DNA of 64,000 bases from Bugulina stolonifera (lineage: Eukaryota; Bryozoa; Gymnolaemata; Cheilostomatida; Bugulidae). The notes under the pieces were generated by a model. The model did no database searches and was not told the origin of the DNA. It saw nothing but the letters and a program-made list of their open reading frames with translations. Within the stretch, counting starts at the first letter, position 1, and every line of letters starts with the position of its first letter. This document shows positions 9,501 through 20,600 of the stretch, piece after piece. Location of the stretch: positions 4,836,001 through 4,900,000 of the forward strand of contig OW285190.1 in assembly GCA_935421135.1 (NCBI GenBank), given 5' to 3'. The position numbers were made by a program, and so were the translations under genes.

Positions 9501-10662
9501 CTCTCCCTACACCTCACCAACAGTGATAGTGAAGAAGCCAGATGGAAGCAACAGGATTTGTATAGACTATCGCAAATTGAACCGAGTTTCTGTATTTGAC
9601 CCTGAACCAATGATCAAAGCGAACGACTTGTTCCAGAAGCTCAATGGAGACAAATACTTCACAAAACTCGATCTGTCTAAAGGATACTGGCAAATACCAG
9701 TGAAGAAAGAAGATATTCCCAAAACTGCATTTGTGACGCCTGACGGACACTATGAATTCATCAAGATGCCGTTTGGAATGGTCAACTCTGGAGCGACGCT
9801 TGTAAGAGGAATGAGAAAACTATTTGGAGACCTGAAAGGAGTGGACAACTACATTGATGACATTCTAGTGCACAGTGAAAGTTGGGAGGAACACATAAAA
9901 CTACTAACAGAGGTTTTCAACCGACTTGCTACAGCAGGACTTACTGTTAGACCAAGCAAATGTAGAGTAGGAGAAACAAATGTAGAGTTCATTGGACATC
10001 AGCTTCATGGAGGCGGGATTAAACCTATGGACAACAATATTGAGAAAATCAGGGCTGCATCAAGACCAACTGATAAGACGCAAGTAAGGTCATTTCTTGG
10101 ACTTACTGGGTATTACAGAGAGTACATCCCACATTATTCAACTATAGCAAGCCCACTAACAGATTTGACAAAGAAGGGAGAACCAAAGAAAGTCAGGTGG
10201 CAGGAACCACAGGAAAAGGCATACACTAGCTTGAAGGCCATGCTGACCAGTGCACCAATCCTCAAACTACCAGATGTACATAAACCATTCGTACTAAGGA
10301 CGGATGCATCAGATGTCGGACTGGGAGCCGTACTGATGCAAACTTGTGATGGAAAACTGTTTCCAGTCAGTTATGCAAGCAGGAAATTACTCGACCGAGA
10401 GAGGAACTACTCAGCCATAGAGAAGGAGTGTTTAGCTGTGGTATGGGCTGTGAAAAAGTATCTACAATACTTATACGGTGTGGAATTCGTGCTGCAGACT
10501 GATCACCAACCGCTGGTGTACATCAATCAGGCCAAGTTTGAAAACAGCAGAGTGATGAGATGGGCTATGTATTTACAGAACTTCAGAATCAAGGTGGAGT
10601 CAATCAAAGGAAAGGACAATGTCGGAGCCGATTATCTAAGCCGAATTGACTCAGAATTTTAG
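6511..10662 (+). CDS. Element B Gag-PR-IN-RT-RNaseH polyprotein (Gmr1 order)
   Basis: 1,383 residues from the first ATG after the TGA. In order: Gag capsid-like region (residues about 30-190); two CCHC knuckles (C222-C225-H230-C235, then CSHCKMNNHNTPEC); protease with D335-T-G; integrase HHCC zinc domain (near 515-560) and catalytic core with D592, D652, E688 (exactly 35 residues between the last two); a GPF-type module (WQGPFPVEEKV, near 830); then reverse transcriptase with D1054 (KLDLSKGYW) and YIDD at 1114-1117; and RNase H with D1265 (RTDASDVGLG) and TDHQPL near the C terminus. All catalytic residues I can check are present. The polyprotein would copy the element's RNA to DNA and integrate it. 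Placing integrase before RT is diagnostic of Gmr1-type elements rather than ordinary Ty3/gypsy. Apart from the upstream TGA the frame is intact. Confidence 0.95.
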   Translation: MEKLKADTSLEHSRHESTRLEITNKPKPKIPFFDEKVDEMDSYLERFEWVAEGCNWDKGDWPYHLSQYLKGKATEAYIRLSPTNRKDYKKVKEALLERFNLTQEGYRKKLREAEAFEDETPAQLFTRIETYVHKWVELSGGMDIAKLVAIEQFISSCPEDLAVHLRQTSYNSSEDMCDAASLFLHARGRKLAKTKKTNIKRLESTPAGNRDAGQGGKTDGACFICKDRSHIARHCPQRGKKYCSHCKMNNHNTPECRRFGGRSVHAAAATTTTQNETVITDTGISSKVGKSTEITVNGKKFVNAAVCKNGPNSIDGNTATFDAEVNGQRATVIRDTGCSCIVVNAKYVQPQHFTGESVYLRMADASVKEAQCALISVRSPFYNGVTQAAVMDKTLYDLLIGNVDGARTADQPLENWKDCAVTTRAQAVKEKSGDKPLVIDSTANPLSLGKDELVRLQRDDPTLERFFNAKELKEKKGCTTRFVVRNKLLYREYTDPKTVNGKPVKQLMVPSLLRKEVLQKAHDCIMSGHLGVRKTTDRVLSNFFWPGLNGDIVRFCQSCDICQRTVKKGSVMKVPVQETPLIDTPFKRCAVDLVGPINPPSEEGHRYILTLVDYATRYPEATPLKNIDSATVAEALLDMYSRVGIPEEVISDQGTQFISDYMKEFTRLLDIRQFPTSPYHAMANGLVEKFNGTLKSMLKKLCAKEPRQWHRFINAALFAYIEVPQESTGFAPFELLYGRTVRGPMYILRQLWTKEDTADDVKTCYRHVFELRERLDDMMEIALASLKNSQRRYKHYFDKKAKQRDFKLGDKVLILLPTDGNKLLMHWQGPFPVEEKVRLNDYIINIRGKRRTYHANMLKRYYEREASTDPITAGAVMTLEVASAGIINPEIGEETEECQDGLLDLYSGKQQTETSKYVILGEDLENQQKVQLKELLVKFGSIFSDLPGNATGMEHSIELTTDEPVKSKPYGLPYRVRETLKADIDDMLKMSVIRPSTSPYTSPTVIVKKPDGSNRICIDYRKLNRVSVFDPEPMIKANDLFQKLNGDKYFTKLDLSKGYWQIPVKKEDIPKTAFVTPDGHYEFIKMPFGMVNSGATLVRGMRKLFGDLKGVDNYIDDILVHSESWEEHIKLLTEVFNRLATAGLTVRPSKCRVGETNVEFIGHQLHGGGIKPMDNNIEKIRAASRPTDKTQVRSFLGLTGYYREYIPHYSTIASPLTDLTKKGEPKKVRWQEPQEKAYTSLKAMLTSAPILKLPDVHKPFVLRTDASDVGLGAVLMQTCDGKLFPVSYASRKLLDRERNYSAIEKECLAVVWAVKKYLQYLYGVEFVLQTDHQPLVYINQAKFENSRVMRWAMYLQNFRIKVESIKGKDNVGADYLSRIDSEF

Positions 10663-10708
10663 TTTGTAGTGAGAAATTATCAAGATAATTCCTCTTAGAA
10701 TGGGGGGT

Positions 10709-11175
10709 TGTCACAAATTCTGAGTGATAACCATAAGGACATATTGTAAGAATAATATATTATTTGTATGCATATTTCAACATACTCATCCATTTACATA
10801 TATTGAGAGGTAGTGATGATGAGTCATACATTGTTTATACTAGCATACCTTTCATATTATTATAACTATACATCATGTTTAATACTACTGAGTACTTGCA
10901 TACTATGGAACGTGCTAGAATGTTCTATCAGCTGACTATGATATTCATTTTTAGTGATGTAATATTTTTGGTGGAGAACTTTCTAGAACTTTCCCATTCC
11001 ATATATAAACACCTACATTTTTATAGAGAGTCAGTTAACTTTTAGCAATAAACAAGGATAATTACACTACACACTACATCTTCTCTGCACTAGATAGACC
11101 AAGCTGTGTGTCACTTGATTATCTCTGACTACAGTGACTTCACCGAACTCTCACAAGTACTACTATCTTGTGACA
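10709..11175 (+). repeat. 3' LTR of element B
   Basis: 467 bp, apparently identical to the 5' LTR, preceded by the purine tract GAATGGGGGG and followed by the CAGTG target duplication at 11,176-11,180. Confidence 0.95.
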
Positions 11176-11180
11176 CAGTG

Positions 11181-11286
11181 CTATACAAGCCTTGCAAGCT
11201 TTCATCACATGATCCTTAGACCTTTAATCTCCTGTAGCCCTGTAGACATCATTAAGCAGGGGCCAGCCAGATGTCATTATACAACA
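11181..11286 (-). repeat. 5' LTR of element A, distal part
   Basis: Continuation of the LTR interrupted by element B. It matches 2,739-2,843 except for one base and ends TTATACAACA, the outer terminus of element A. Confidence 0.75.
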
Positions 11287-11289
11287 GTA

Positions 11290-12348
11290 TGTACATTGTA
11301 TATACATTGTATACATGTTCGCCTAGGGAGATGTCCACATCATGTGGTAGACTTAGTCGACCTTCCATCAAAGTTCTATTACATTTATATATAAAGTAAT
11401 ACAGTGTATATACGAGGACATGCGTCCTCGTGTAGAGGAAATAATCGGTCAAAGTAAAATCCTTGGTAAAAGTTATACTATTGAATGAATGAATAGATAA
11501 TCTACAATACTTAAATCTACGTGTAGTCTGGCGGTCGTCTGATACCTGCGTACCATGTATTGCATGCATGCTCCAGGATATTCTTTTCATAAAGTTTTAA
11601 ATAGAATAGAAGTGCAGCACAATTGATTTTAAAGTTTTACTATAGAATTATCATATTACCAGATGTGCATCAATGAAGTAATCATTATGAATGAGACTGA
11701 GGGTGAATAAATAAGATGATACCATTTTGATTTTTATTTTAATAACCATCTTGTTCAGCTCTTTACATGCATGCTCTTTTGATCAAGGATCTACCTACAC
11801 ATCACGCATAACAGGCATGTGTAGGCGGTTGCTTGATCAAAAATGCAAAATAAAGAATGGGAATCATAGTAATAACTATAGTGAAGGATAAATCCCTAGA
11901 AAATTGATAAAAAAAACAGATGCATATCAACTTGTTTAATTCATTCTCCCTCCTCTTTTAACTGCTAGAGCGTAATGCTTAAAGGTCATACAGTGAATGT
12001 ATTGAATATTTACTGCATAGATAGTTCTCTGTCCTCAGCTACCAAACTACATTCCAAGACACCGAAGGTGGGGGGGACCTTCTCAGAGATGTGTTCAACT
12101 ACATCTTTTGATAAGACTAGCTTATCAATTTTTTGCTTTTTTACAAATTTGAGGTACAAGTGAAATTCACGTACAAACAGTTGTACATGTATATCACTTA
12201 GCCTTCAATATGTCCACACTGTGAGGTGATACTAAGTAGCAATCATTACACTGTGATAAAAAGTCAGTGTGGGACATACATGTAGCAGTTGAAATGTAAA
12301 TGTTTATGCAGGAGGAGATGACAATGTGGATATTAGTGTCTGGTATAT
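11290..12348. repeat. Segment duplicated downstream of the transporter gene
   Basis: Aligns by eye, in the same order and orientation, with 23,860-25,145, the sequence immediately after the transporter stop codon. Shared landmarks include cctag..gatgtcca, ttatactattgaatgaatga, agctctttacatg, ctacacatca, tagcaatcattacactgtga and ggagtagatgacaatg. Divergence is substantial with many indels, so the duplication is old. No coding frame is conserved in it. It implies that an ancestral copy of the transporter's 3' flank, and perhaps an upstream paralogue, once lay here. Confidence 0.75.
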
Positions 12349-13061
12349 TGTAATGTTTTGTGCTAAGGTTTTCCCACGGGTGTCGATGTTAGTACGAGTG
12401 GGGGAAGCGCTTGGTAGTGGTAGTGGGCTGCCAAAGTAAACTTCTACACATTACATAAAGAGTGAACAGTTAGTAAAGCTCTTGTAGTTGTTGTAGAGGA
12501 TGTACGCCGATGCTTGGACTCATTAAAGAGTGAAGGATCGACGTAGGTCCTATGATTTATACTCTGTAAGAGTGTAGAAAGTATCTAGGTTGGTGAGGGG
12601 ATATAGACCCGATGCTAGTTTTATTGAAGAATCCAAGATTGGCTAAGGTCCGATGGTTCATACTCAGCAAAGAGTGTAGTAAGAGACTTAGACGAGTATG
12701 AGGATGAGCTCGGGCGCTAAAGGTCCAAGGACCAAGGCTGGAGCTGCCTGCCTGCAAGAGTAAGACTCTGTAGGTTGAGTTAGGAGATGTTGCCTTATTA
12801 GAGCGCAATCAACAACTGATTTGGCATAGAAAATGTGTTGGCTTTTATATGAAATGAGCTTCCGGCTAAAAGGGCCAACAGGGGGTCGGGCTGTACAATA
12901 AGTGATCGTCCCCGGAAATCGCATAACAAAATGGCTGAAAATGCCCGAAGTCCGACCATACAACGTAATAGGGTCGGCCATGCACAAAAAGTGCTTACAA
13001 TAGTGAGAGATGGATACTATATTAATATGAGACATATCCATGACATCGGCCAGCAATTACA
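12349..13061 (-). mobile_element. Solo LTR, family S, minus orientation
   Basis: Bounded by TGTAATG and CAATTACA, and flanked on both sides by ATAT (12,345-12,348 and 13,062-13,065), a likely 4-bp duplication. On the minus strand it has a TATA-like tatataaaagcc and an element equivalent to the AATAAA of the other copies. No internal coding sequence is attached. The duplicated flank at 25.13 kb reads through the equivalent site without the insert, supporting a solo LTR formed after the duplication. Confidence 0.65.
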
Positions 13062-13249
13062 ATATCAGGTAATAAATGTACTTGCAATCAATATTAGATA
13101 CAAACAATTGCAGAGACCTGATTGGTTGAATAATAGACTTAATAATGCAACAGACCATAACAATTATTTACATGAAGTGTCATCCAAAGTGATTCAAGTA
13201 AACTTGGAAGCTTCCAATGGATTCAATAAAGGATTGTTTATTCCTCCAG

Positions 13250-13486
13250 GTATGGGTATATCATGCTGTTACATTGCCAGTTCTGCGATCCTGGCCCTTC
13301 ACTTTAAGAGGCGCAAGTACCTGGCTTTCTCTTTAGCTATGCTTGGAGGATTTCTGGGAACATCAACATGGCCTGTTCTGTCACAGTATCTTCTGGATAA
13401 GTATGGATACTCCAGAGCTATGGGTATCATGGCTAGTGCTCATATCGTTCATGTTATAGCTGGGATATTATTCTTTGATTCTTAAA
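13250..13486 (+). pseudogene. Orphan duplicate of transporter coding exon 3
   Basis: 237 bp, exactly the length of coding exon 3 of the SLC16-like gene (18,701-18,937) and very similar to it (shared GTSTWPVLSQYLLDKYGYSR and AMGIMASAHI). Both splice edges survive: a pyrimidine-rich acceptor ending CCTCCAG and a GT donor at 13,487. An in-frame TAA at 13,483-13,485 sits one codon before the donor. No neighbouring exon of the gene is found on either side. The copy lies 4.4 kb upstream of the first coding exon, so it cannot be an alternative exon of that gene by ordinary cis-splicing. Together with the duplicated 3' flank at 11.3 kb it looks like the relic of a tandem paralogue. Confidence 0.8.
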
Positions 13487-15495
13487 GTATGATTTCTTAC
13501 TTGTGCACTATTTGGTACCCATGTACATGTAATGTACATGGAATACATCTGCCATATATTTTACAGCCTCCCGTTCACTTTTTATTGAAACGCATAATGA
13601 TAAAATAAAGAGCTCACAGAGTAGCAATTGAACCTATTGGAGTACTAACATGCAAATATATAAAATTTGGCAAACTTTTTGGAAAAATCCCCTGAATCCT
13701 AAAACCCGGTCTTGTCTCGTCTTAAATTGTTTCGAACCCAAAAGTGCTGCCTCGTTCCATCTCTAGCTACAACACGATGTATAGGCATATTCATGTAGAA
13801 GAACACAATAATAGCTATCGTACATGTATATAGTGTGACCAGATAAAATACCGGCCCTACCAATAAAGGCAGGACTTATTGCCAACAAAAGCCTAGAAAA
13901 ATCAAAAACTTGCCCAAGTTGTCCTACAGCTATATTAGTAAATTCTGTGAAATCATTTGTTCACTTGTCTACTACTGTACTCTTTCTATGCAAACAGCTT
14001 GAATTCAACAATGTTCTCTATGTGACATAAAGCACACAGCTGTGTCTTCCTAACAAAGTTGTGTTTGAAGCAGTATTGGATAGTGCTAACTAGTGAAGCA
14101 TAGGCAAGAGGACACAACTCTGCTTATAGTAGCACAAATGCAACAAACCTAAATAAGAGAGGCTGCGTTGAACATAGACGTAAACTACATGTTATAATAA
14201 CTAGGTAGGCAAATAGCCCAACATGAGCTACAATTTACATCATAAAAGTGACTAGCTCTAACCCTAGCAGAGTGCATTAGGTTGGCAGATTGATTTGTGT
14301 TACAAACAATACCTACTGTGATAAACAACAATTATGCAGGAGGTCCTTGCAGGTAACTTGCGAAATTAATGCAGGACCAGAGTGGCTAGCGCTAAATCAC
14401 TCAGCCACCAACACCAGCATGTATAATTTGAAATATGGTCGAAACTAATCTGTGGTAATGTACATGTATTATTAGTAGCAGTGTTACGTTATATATCACA
14501 TATAGACGGCATGCGTTACAGGATGTCCACTGGGGAGCCCTCCAATTTTTAAGTAGCGCTTACTACAGTGTATGCCTGTAGTCTAAAGTACAAAAAGTGT
14601 ACTGTAAGTGTTACCTGTGTTGTGTCTGCTCATACTTAACTTTTTCTGCTTTGAATGCTGCCAGCTGACCTGACGAAGTAAAACTGACAAATCGGAAGAA
14701 AATTGAGACCTGTTTGCTATGTTGGCTAAACAGCACTCAGGGTTTTTGTTTGCCACATTGACATGGTAGATTCACCAGTTAAAGACGCAAGTCATTCAGC
14801 ATTTCTAGTCAAGTCAAGTCAAGCTTTCCTATTCCAAAGCAATAAATATAATATTTTGATAGCAGACGATTTACTAACTAAAATACAGTACATGTATATG
14901 TATATGTATATGAAGTCTAATCCCAATACCTTGCTCATTTTATTCATTATGTGATCTACTGCTCAATGGCAGCTGTAAGTCACATAATAAATAACCTAAA
15001 TACAATGCGAGGCAACCTAAAACACCCTTCATGTGAATGTCCACCTGTGTCATTTGATTAAGGTTGTCTTCTCTTGTAGTGAAGGGTAGCTAGTATTTAC
15101 ATTGTATAGCTGAGAGTTCCTGAAGTTATGATCTCCTACATTAGGGTAATGCAACTCCGGATATAATGACAATGCTAACCAAGTAGAGTTGCCTACTCCT
15201 ACCAATTGCTTGGGCTGTGTGGCTGAGCCCTGGTCTAGATACATGTCTAGTAATATCTCATAAAAGTGAAGTCATATTTTTGAAAAGCAACATGCTCAAT
15301 AATTCCAATCGATTTAATTAATTACTTATTGTATTTTATGGCACTTTTCTGCTTAGTAAATGTTTCATTTGTTCAAAATTGGCCAACATTATACCATTAT
15401 CTATATGTCAGGAAAAATCCAGGGATACAATTATGTAATTTATACATCATTTTACAAGCATACACAGACAATGCACATGTATTTCGCTATCTTAT
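13487..15495. other. Intergenic, nothing recognised
   Basis: AT-rich DNA with short frames only and scattered TACATGTA. No domain, splice-supported exon, RNA gene or clear transposon end was found. Confidence 0.4.
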
Positions 15496-16039
15496 TGTAA
15501 TGCTTTTGCATGTGTATATGGTCGAGGGACGAACCACTAGCACAAGTGAAGTGCCTATGGGTGGTGCTAGGCCTTCTACATTGCATGAAATATTGACAGG
15601 TACTCATAGTTGTAGTGCTAACCAAGATGACCCATGTGGTCCTGAGTCAATACTTATAATTATGCTATACTTGAGAAAGAGTATGTTCAGTCCTAGTAGG
15701 TTGTCTGGGCATCAGGGTAATAGACCTTATCAACTGGAACTACCCGTACTACGAGAGAAGACTCTGTATAAGTACAATGTATAGATGTGTCTTTATTAAG
15801 ATCTAAGCATCAACTGAGACAATAACGGTATAAAACATTCGGTTATAGTTTTAGACTTCCTGAAAAAGGTTCAGGTAAAAGGCCGACGTAGCGACAACCA
15901 GAAATTGCACAACAAGACGGCGGCCGGAATGTCGAGGTCCGACTTAAAATGGGTTGGCTATAACAATATATGCTTGAAAATATACAAAACATGTGCAAAA
16001 CTAAATATATCAAATTCTGAGACGCCGGCCTCAGTTACA
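15496..16039 (-). mobile_element. Solo LTR, family S, minus orientation
   Basis: 544 bp bounded by TGTAATG and AGTTACA. It shares a long stretch, including an apparent peptide-like frame, with the plus-oriented copy at 53,447-54,007. On the minus strand it carries TATA-like and AATAAA signals. The end sequence (TGTAACTGAGGCCGGCGTCT read on the minus strand) matches the other family members. No target duplication is evident. Confidence 0.65.
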
Positions 16040-17460
16040 TAGGTATAAAACAAAGTACATGCAGTTACACTTTGTAGTTCTACAACAGGGAGCTGTAAAG
16101 ACATGGTGTGCACAATTGCATAATAAATACATGTAATAACAATAACAATATTGTGTGGCCAAGCACTGTAGTAGAGACAGCTATGACTATAGTGATTGTC
16201 TGGCCACTACAATATAACAATGGCCAAATTATTTATAGTTAGATGTACAATAAATATTCCCTTATAAACACTATTTTGTAAACAGGTTTTAAGTTTCCAA
16301 CTCTTATGTGCATTCAAATGTAGTTTGACAGTGATCAGATAGCCCTAGGGTCTGTAACCTCTAGCATGATATTGGTAATTTGTGAAAAATTTCAAAGAAT
16401 TTGTGGCATTAAAATTCTCAAAGCCCTAATTGAAATCAAAAGCTGCTAATGAGTATTTCATTGTTATTATTCTATTGTACTGGTTAAATATATGAGGCAG
16501 AATTTGATAACCAAATGCAATGTGGGTGCTCAGGCGTGACTACTGCAACAACTTGTCTAAAAGTTGTGGAGCTGCATTCCGTTCTTCACACTGGATCACA
16601 TTATGTCCTGTGAAAATAATGCATGCGTACACTGCTTTTTTCCAGATAATATATTGCGCTGATTTCCCTAAAATTGCTTGACTGCTAATAGAGCACCAAT
16701 GAGTATATTTTATATGGCTGTGATGGAAGTGAACTTGAACTGCTGGTATTAGTAAACGGTTGCAAAGTACATGTGCATGAAAGTAGAATTATGTAATAGT
16801 CAAGAACCATTGATTCAAGAAGTTTTAAACAAAATTCGGGTAAAGATTCCTGCTATTGCATCATCTTGATAGAAATAAAAACTGAATGCTGAAAATGACA
16901 ATCAAGAGCATAATTACCTATTCAAACTACAGTTGCAATTTTTATTTATCTTTTTGGCTATTATTGATGCTGCCAATAAGATAACAAAACAATACAGACT
17001 AATATTTATTAGGCATATTCGGACATTGCATGTGCAAGCGTTACAAATAAAATAATCGAACAAGAAGTCTCATATGAACCAGTACAGTTTCTGAATATGC
17101 CTATTCTGCACCAAAACGTCTATTGTTTCTGCTGTCCTATATTTTATTCACGTATATCTAACCCGGATTGCATTGTATATTGTGTATATCTTTGTTACAT
17201 GTACCTGTATAATACAAGTTGTACTACAATTAAAATATATTTTTGTAAAAACATATACAATAGGCACATAGAGTATTATCTAATGACTCAATCTTGTTTT
17301 GTGAAGCATGCACAAGTTCCATTAAATTAAAATTGGCACAATTCTTGCCATACCAGATTTGTTTAATAGATAACCAACAAAGTCCTTATTACGTACATGT
17401 AGTAAAAACATTACAAAAAGAGAAAGCATTGTTAAACAAAATGTACCTATAGCTAGACAT
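16040..17460. other. Intergenic upstream of transporter gene
   Basis: AT-rich, with no supported exon. A candidate non-coding first exon of the transporter ends at 17,537, just before GTGAGT. The promoter is presumably in or near this stretch, but I see no convincing TATA box or other element. Confidence 0.35.
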
Positions 17461-17651
17461 CCCTGCCAATGTCAGAGTGCTCATTGAGCTCCGCTGTGTA
17501 TGTAATAGTTTAAGCAACAATATTCAATCTATATCTGGTGAGTTCCTTCCAATTTCCTACTTACAAGTTCATGTAGCGTTAGTTGGGATATCGGTATGTT
17601 CAGAGGTATTTGCTATGGCTTTAAAGATTGGGATTTATATTTTCCAGAGAC

Positions 17652-20600
17652 ATGGTCAGGATGGTTAGACTACCGTATCCAGAGTTGAAGAAAGATAAGG
17701 GGTATGCATGGGTCATAGCACTGATGTCATTTCTCTCTCATTTCGCTCATGTTGGGTTTACTTTTGGAATAGCTGGAAATCTAACTGTCGTACACCAGAA
17801 GTTCTTCAATATCAACTTGAAGGAGAGTAGTTTGATAGGCACAGTGCATGTTGGAACGGCATTTCTATTTGGTAAGTAGACAGGAAGATGCAAAATCGGG
17901 CACACCTTGGTGTACTGAATAATTCAAAAATTCGCAAACTAATATCATTCATCAACCTTTTGGGGCATGATCATCGATTCCTAGCTATTCTCTACAGAAT
18001 CATTGTTGTCCTTAGCAATCTACATGTAATGGTCAGACAAACATGGCATATTGCCTACTAATACTGAACTTTCTCATATTTTCAAGCAAGATTCACTTTT
18101 TCTTCAAATTCCTAGGTTTCTTTGTTACCATTGGATATTTTAGCAAATAAGGTTTAGCTAACTGTAATGCTACTTCAATGGTTTATCCCCATTTGGTCAG
18201 CAGCACAAAACAGTACTGTTTGGCTTTCTGTCAATTTAGGGCCTATATCATCAGTTCTGGTGAAGAAACTAGGATGTAGAATGGCAGAAATTCTTGGAGG
18301 ATCCTTCATTCTAGTAGCATTTGGACTTTCGACTCTCTCCACAGAAAGTTGGCATGCTTTTCTGCTATATGGTGTTCTAGCTGGTATGTACATATTAATA
18401 TATGAAATAATGTACATCTAGCTTCAGTTCTTACACATTTTTATTTACCATATTAATTTCACCAATAAATGAATTACAGCAATTACTTGTATGGTATGTA
18501 GACTCAGAAGAGAAAATGTAGCAAGCACACAAACTCAATCCATAGACAACCTGACTTCAGCTAATGTTCCGCTACAAGTTTGACCTGTTACTTTTGTCTA
18601 AGCAGAAACATAGGCAGAAAGGACTTTGCTAAGAAAACTCAAGCAGACACTTATGGACTCTTATACATGTATATAACTGGAGCACATTTTCTTTCTTTAG
18701 GAATTGGTCTGTCATGCTGCTATATTGCCAGCTCTCAGATCCTGGCCCTTCACTTTGAGAGGCGAAGTTATCTGGTCTTTTCTTTAGCTAGGTTAGGATA
18801 TTTTTTGGGAACATCAACATGGCCTGTCCTGTCGCAGTATCTGCTGGATAAGTATGGATACTCCAGAGCTATGGGTATCATGGCTAGTGCTCATATCATT
18901 CATCTTATCGCTGGGATATCATTCCTTGAACCTCGAGGTACGAGTTTCTCATTCCAAACGCTGAAAACTATAACAGTATTTTGAAGCTTGTTCCTGTATA
19001 GAGTACTTTATTATATTCATTTAATAGACAATTATGTGAAATTAAAGACAGCATTTATTTTCATCTTTGTTAGCAAACTGGAGTTTGCACAGTATATTAT
19101 TTGCTGTGTGCTACTCTATCTGCTTCATTGGTGACATCTCTGACTTTTCCGTATGCTTGGCAATATCTTTCGAAATTTTCACCGAAAAATGACTTCATGC
19201 CCCATCTAACTTTTATGTACACTGTAATGTACATTTGGTTGAATTCCTGTCCTCTAATGAGAGCAGTTTTTCAGAGGTCTGAGTTAGTGAAATTGTTTAG
19301 AGTGCAATATTGCTATTATCAAACATATTTCTACAGTAGAAGCGCAGAAACTTGTTTTATCATAAGACCTATCATAACCTAGACTCTTACAAAGTTTTTA
19401 TTTGAAATTCCATTGTGACTTTCTGCAAATACTCGTATTGAGGTAGGCTAAACGCTCAGGTACCTTATCGTCCAAGAACCTCCAAATTCATCAGAAATAA
19501 TAATGATCTACATCAGGTAGTCAAGCGCAGAGAGCGATTACCTAGATCAGTCAGTCAAGCGTATAGAGTGATTGCCTACAGATATCAGGCAGTCAAGCCT
19601 AACGACTGATTGGGAATCAAATATTTACAATATTTTCAGAACAAGAGAATGATGGTGGTGAGCAGTCAGATGACGACCACAAAGAGATGGGAGAAGACAA
19701 CTTGGCTCTTGATATAGATGTCGTAAGTACATGTACATGACCTATATAATATGCATTGGAACTTGCTTAATTCAACCTTGGATAAATCAAAAACTTAGTT
19801 GGTTCAAACTGTTAACTTTGGTCCCTGCTGAGCACTACATAAATGACTTTGAATGATTCAAACTTGCTATTTGTAATTCAAACTTTATACGGCTTAGGCT
19901 CTCACCTAATAAATGATAATACTATCACAGCCAGCACCAGTCATCTAATGATCGTTACTAGTAGTTAGTAGTTATTAGTAGTTACTATCGCAATATGTTT
20001 ATGCTCAAACTAAGGTGGGGAAACCCACTAATTGCCTTGCTGTTCTTGAGCTAAATGCGTTTTTATGCTGTTGTCTTGTACGTGTGATGCATCACATCAT
20101 ATGAAATGAAGGGGTCACATTATTCAAACTTGGCTTAATTCCAACCAATTATGGTGGCTCCCTGAACAATGCCCTTTAAATATTCTATTAGCGTACATTG
20201 TACATCGTGCACGTAGATGTAGTTGATAGATGGACGTATGCCACGCTATATTATATTTTAGGAATCTACTCCCTAAAATAGTTTTTCTAGGAAATGACAC
20301 CATGATCGTCTTTAAAAAGCAATGCCATCATGCCAAACTGTTGCAAGCTGGTGCATACTTGCTAAACAGGATGGCACTGGAAGGTGCATAAAAAGACGAT
20401 AACAGGAAAGTATTTAAAGAAAAACTTTAGTGGAGTGAACAAAGAGAAACTACACTGGTTATATAACCAGACAGGAAGTTTAGGACATCTTTTGGTTAAA
20501 ACCACGGTTCAATGACAATCGCCACTTTTTGAAAAAAATAATCAAATTTTCACAAATATGTCACATCACCCTACTTTCTTAATGACATGTCATGCTGCAG

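Larger units (their letters stand above)
5668..11175 (+). mobile_element. Gmr1-like Ty3/gypsy element B, complete, 5,508 bp
   Basis: Complete LTR retrotransposon with two 467-bp LTRs that look identical, both bounded by TGTCACAA and TTGTGACA, and flanked by the 5-bp duplication CAGTG. The primer-binding site two bases inside the 5' LTR (6,137-6,154, TGGGGGCTGCTCCGGGAA) resembles the tRNA-Pro type. A purine tract (GAATGGGGGG) precedes the 3' LTR. Domain order is Gag, protease, integrase, reverse transcriptase, RNase H, that is, integrase upstream of RT as in Ty1/copia, although the domain sequences are Ty3-like. This is the hallmark of the Gmr1 group. Identical LTRs mean a very recent insertion. 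One in-frame TGA (6,496) interrupts the coding region. Confidence 0.95.
2739..11286 (-). mobile_element. Ty3-like LTR element A (gag-PR only), split by element B
   Basis: Minus-strand LTR element. A 105-bp LTR segment at 2,739-2,843 recurs with one mismatch at 11,182-11,286. The remainder of the 5' LTR lies at 5,588-5,667, immediately left of element B. Removing B and one copy of its CAGTG duplication restores a continuous LTR of about 186 bp, with TGTTATA on one end and TATACAACA on the other. A primer-binding site starting TGGCGTCGTAGACAGGAT adjoins the LTR at 5,587-5,570. An A-rich purine tract precedes the 3' LTR (2,844-2,865 read on the minus strand). Coding content is Gag, a protease and a coiled-coil region; no reverse transcriptase, RNase H or integrase is present. 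The lower end of the 3' LTR is truncated near the minisatellite. Confidence 0.75.

Noticed and set aside
12931..13485. A 184-codon plus-strand frame ending in transporter-like sequence as an intact gene
   Set aside because: Its first part is solo-LTR and intergenic DNA that reads through into the duplicated exon by chance; the splice acceptor at 13,249 marks the true exon start and the frame ends at a nonsense codon.
15329..15784. 151-codon frame resembling a minus-strand frame at 53.7-54.0 kb, taken as a conserved protein
   Set aside because: The shared stretch is the body of a solo LTR present in both orientations; similarity reflects the repeat, not a protein.
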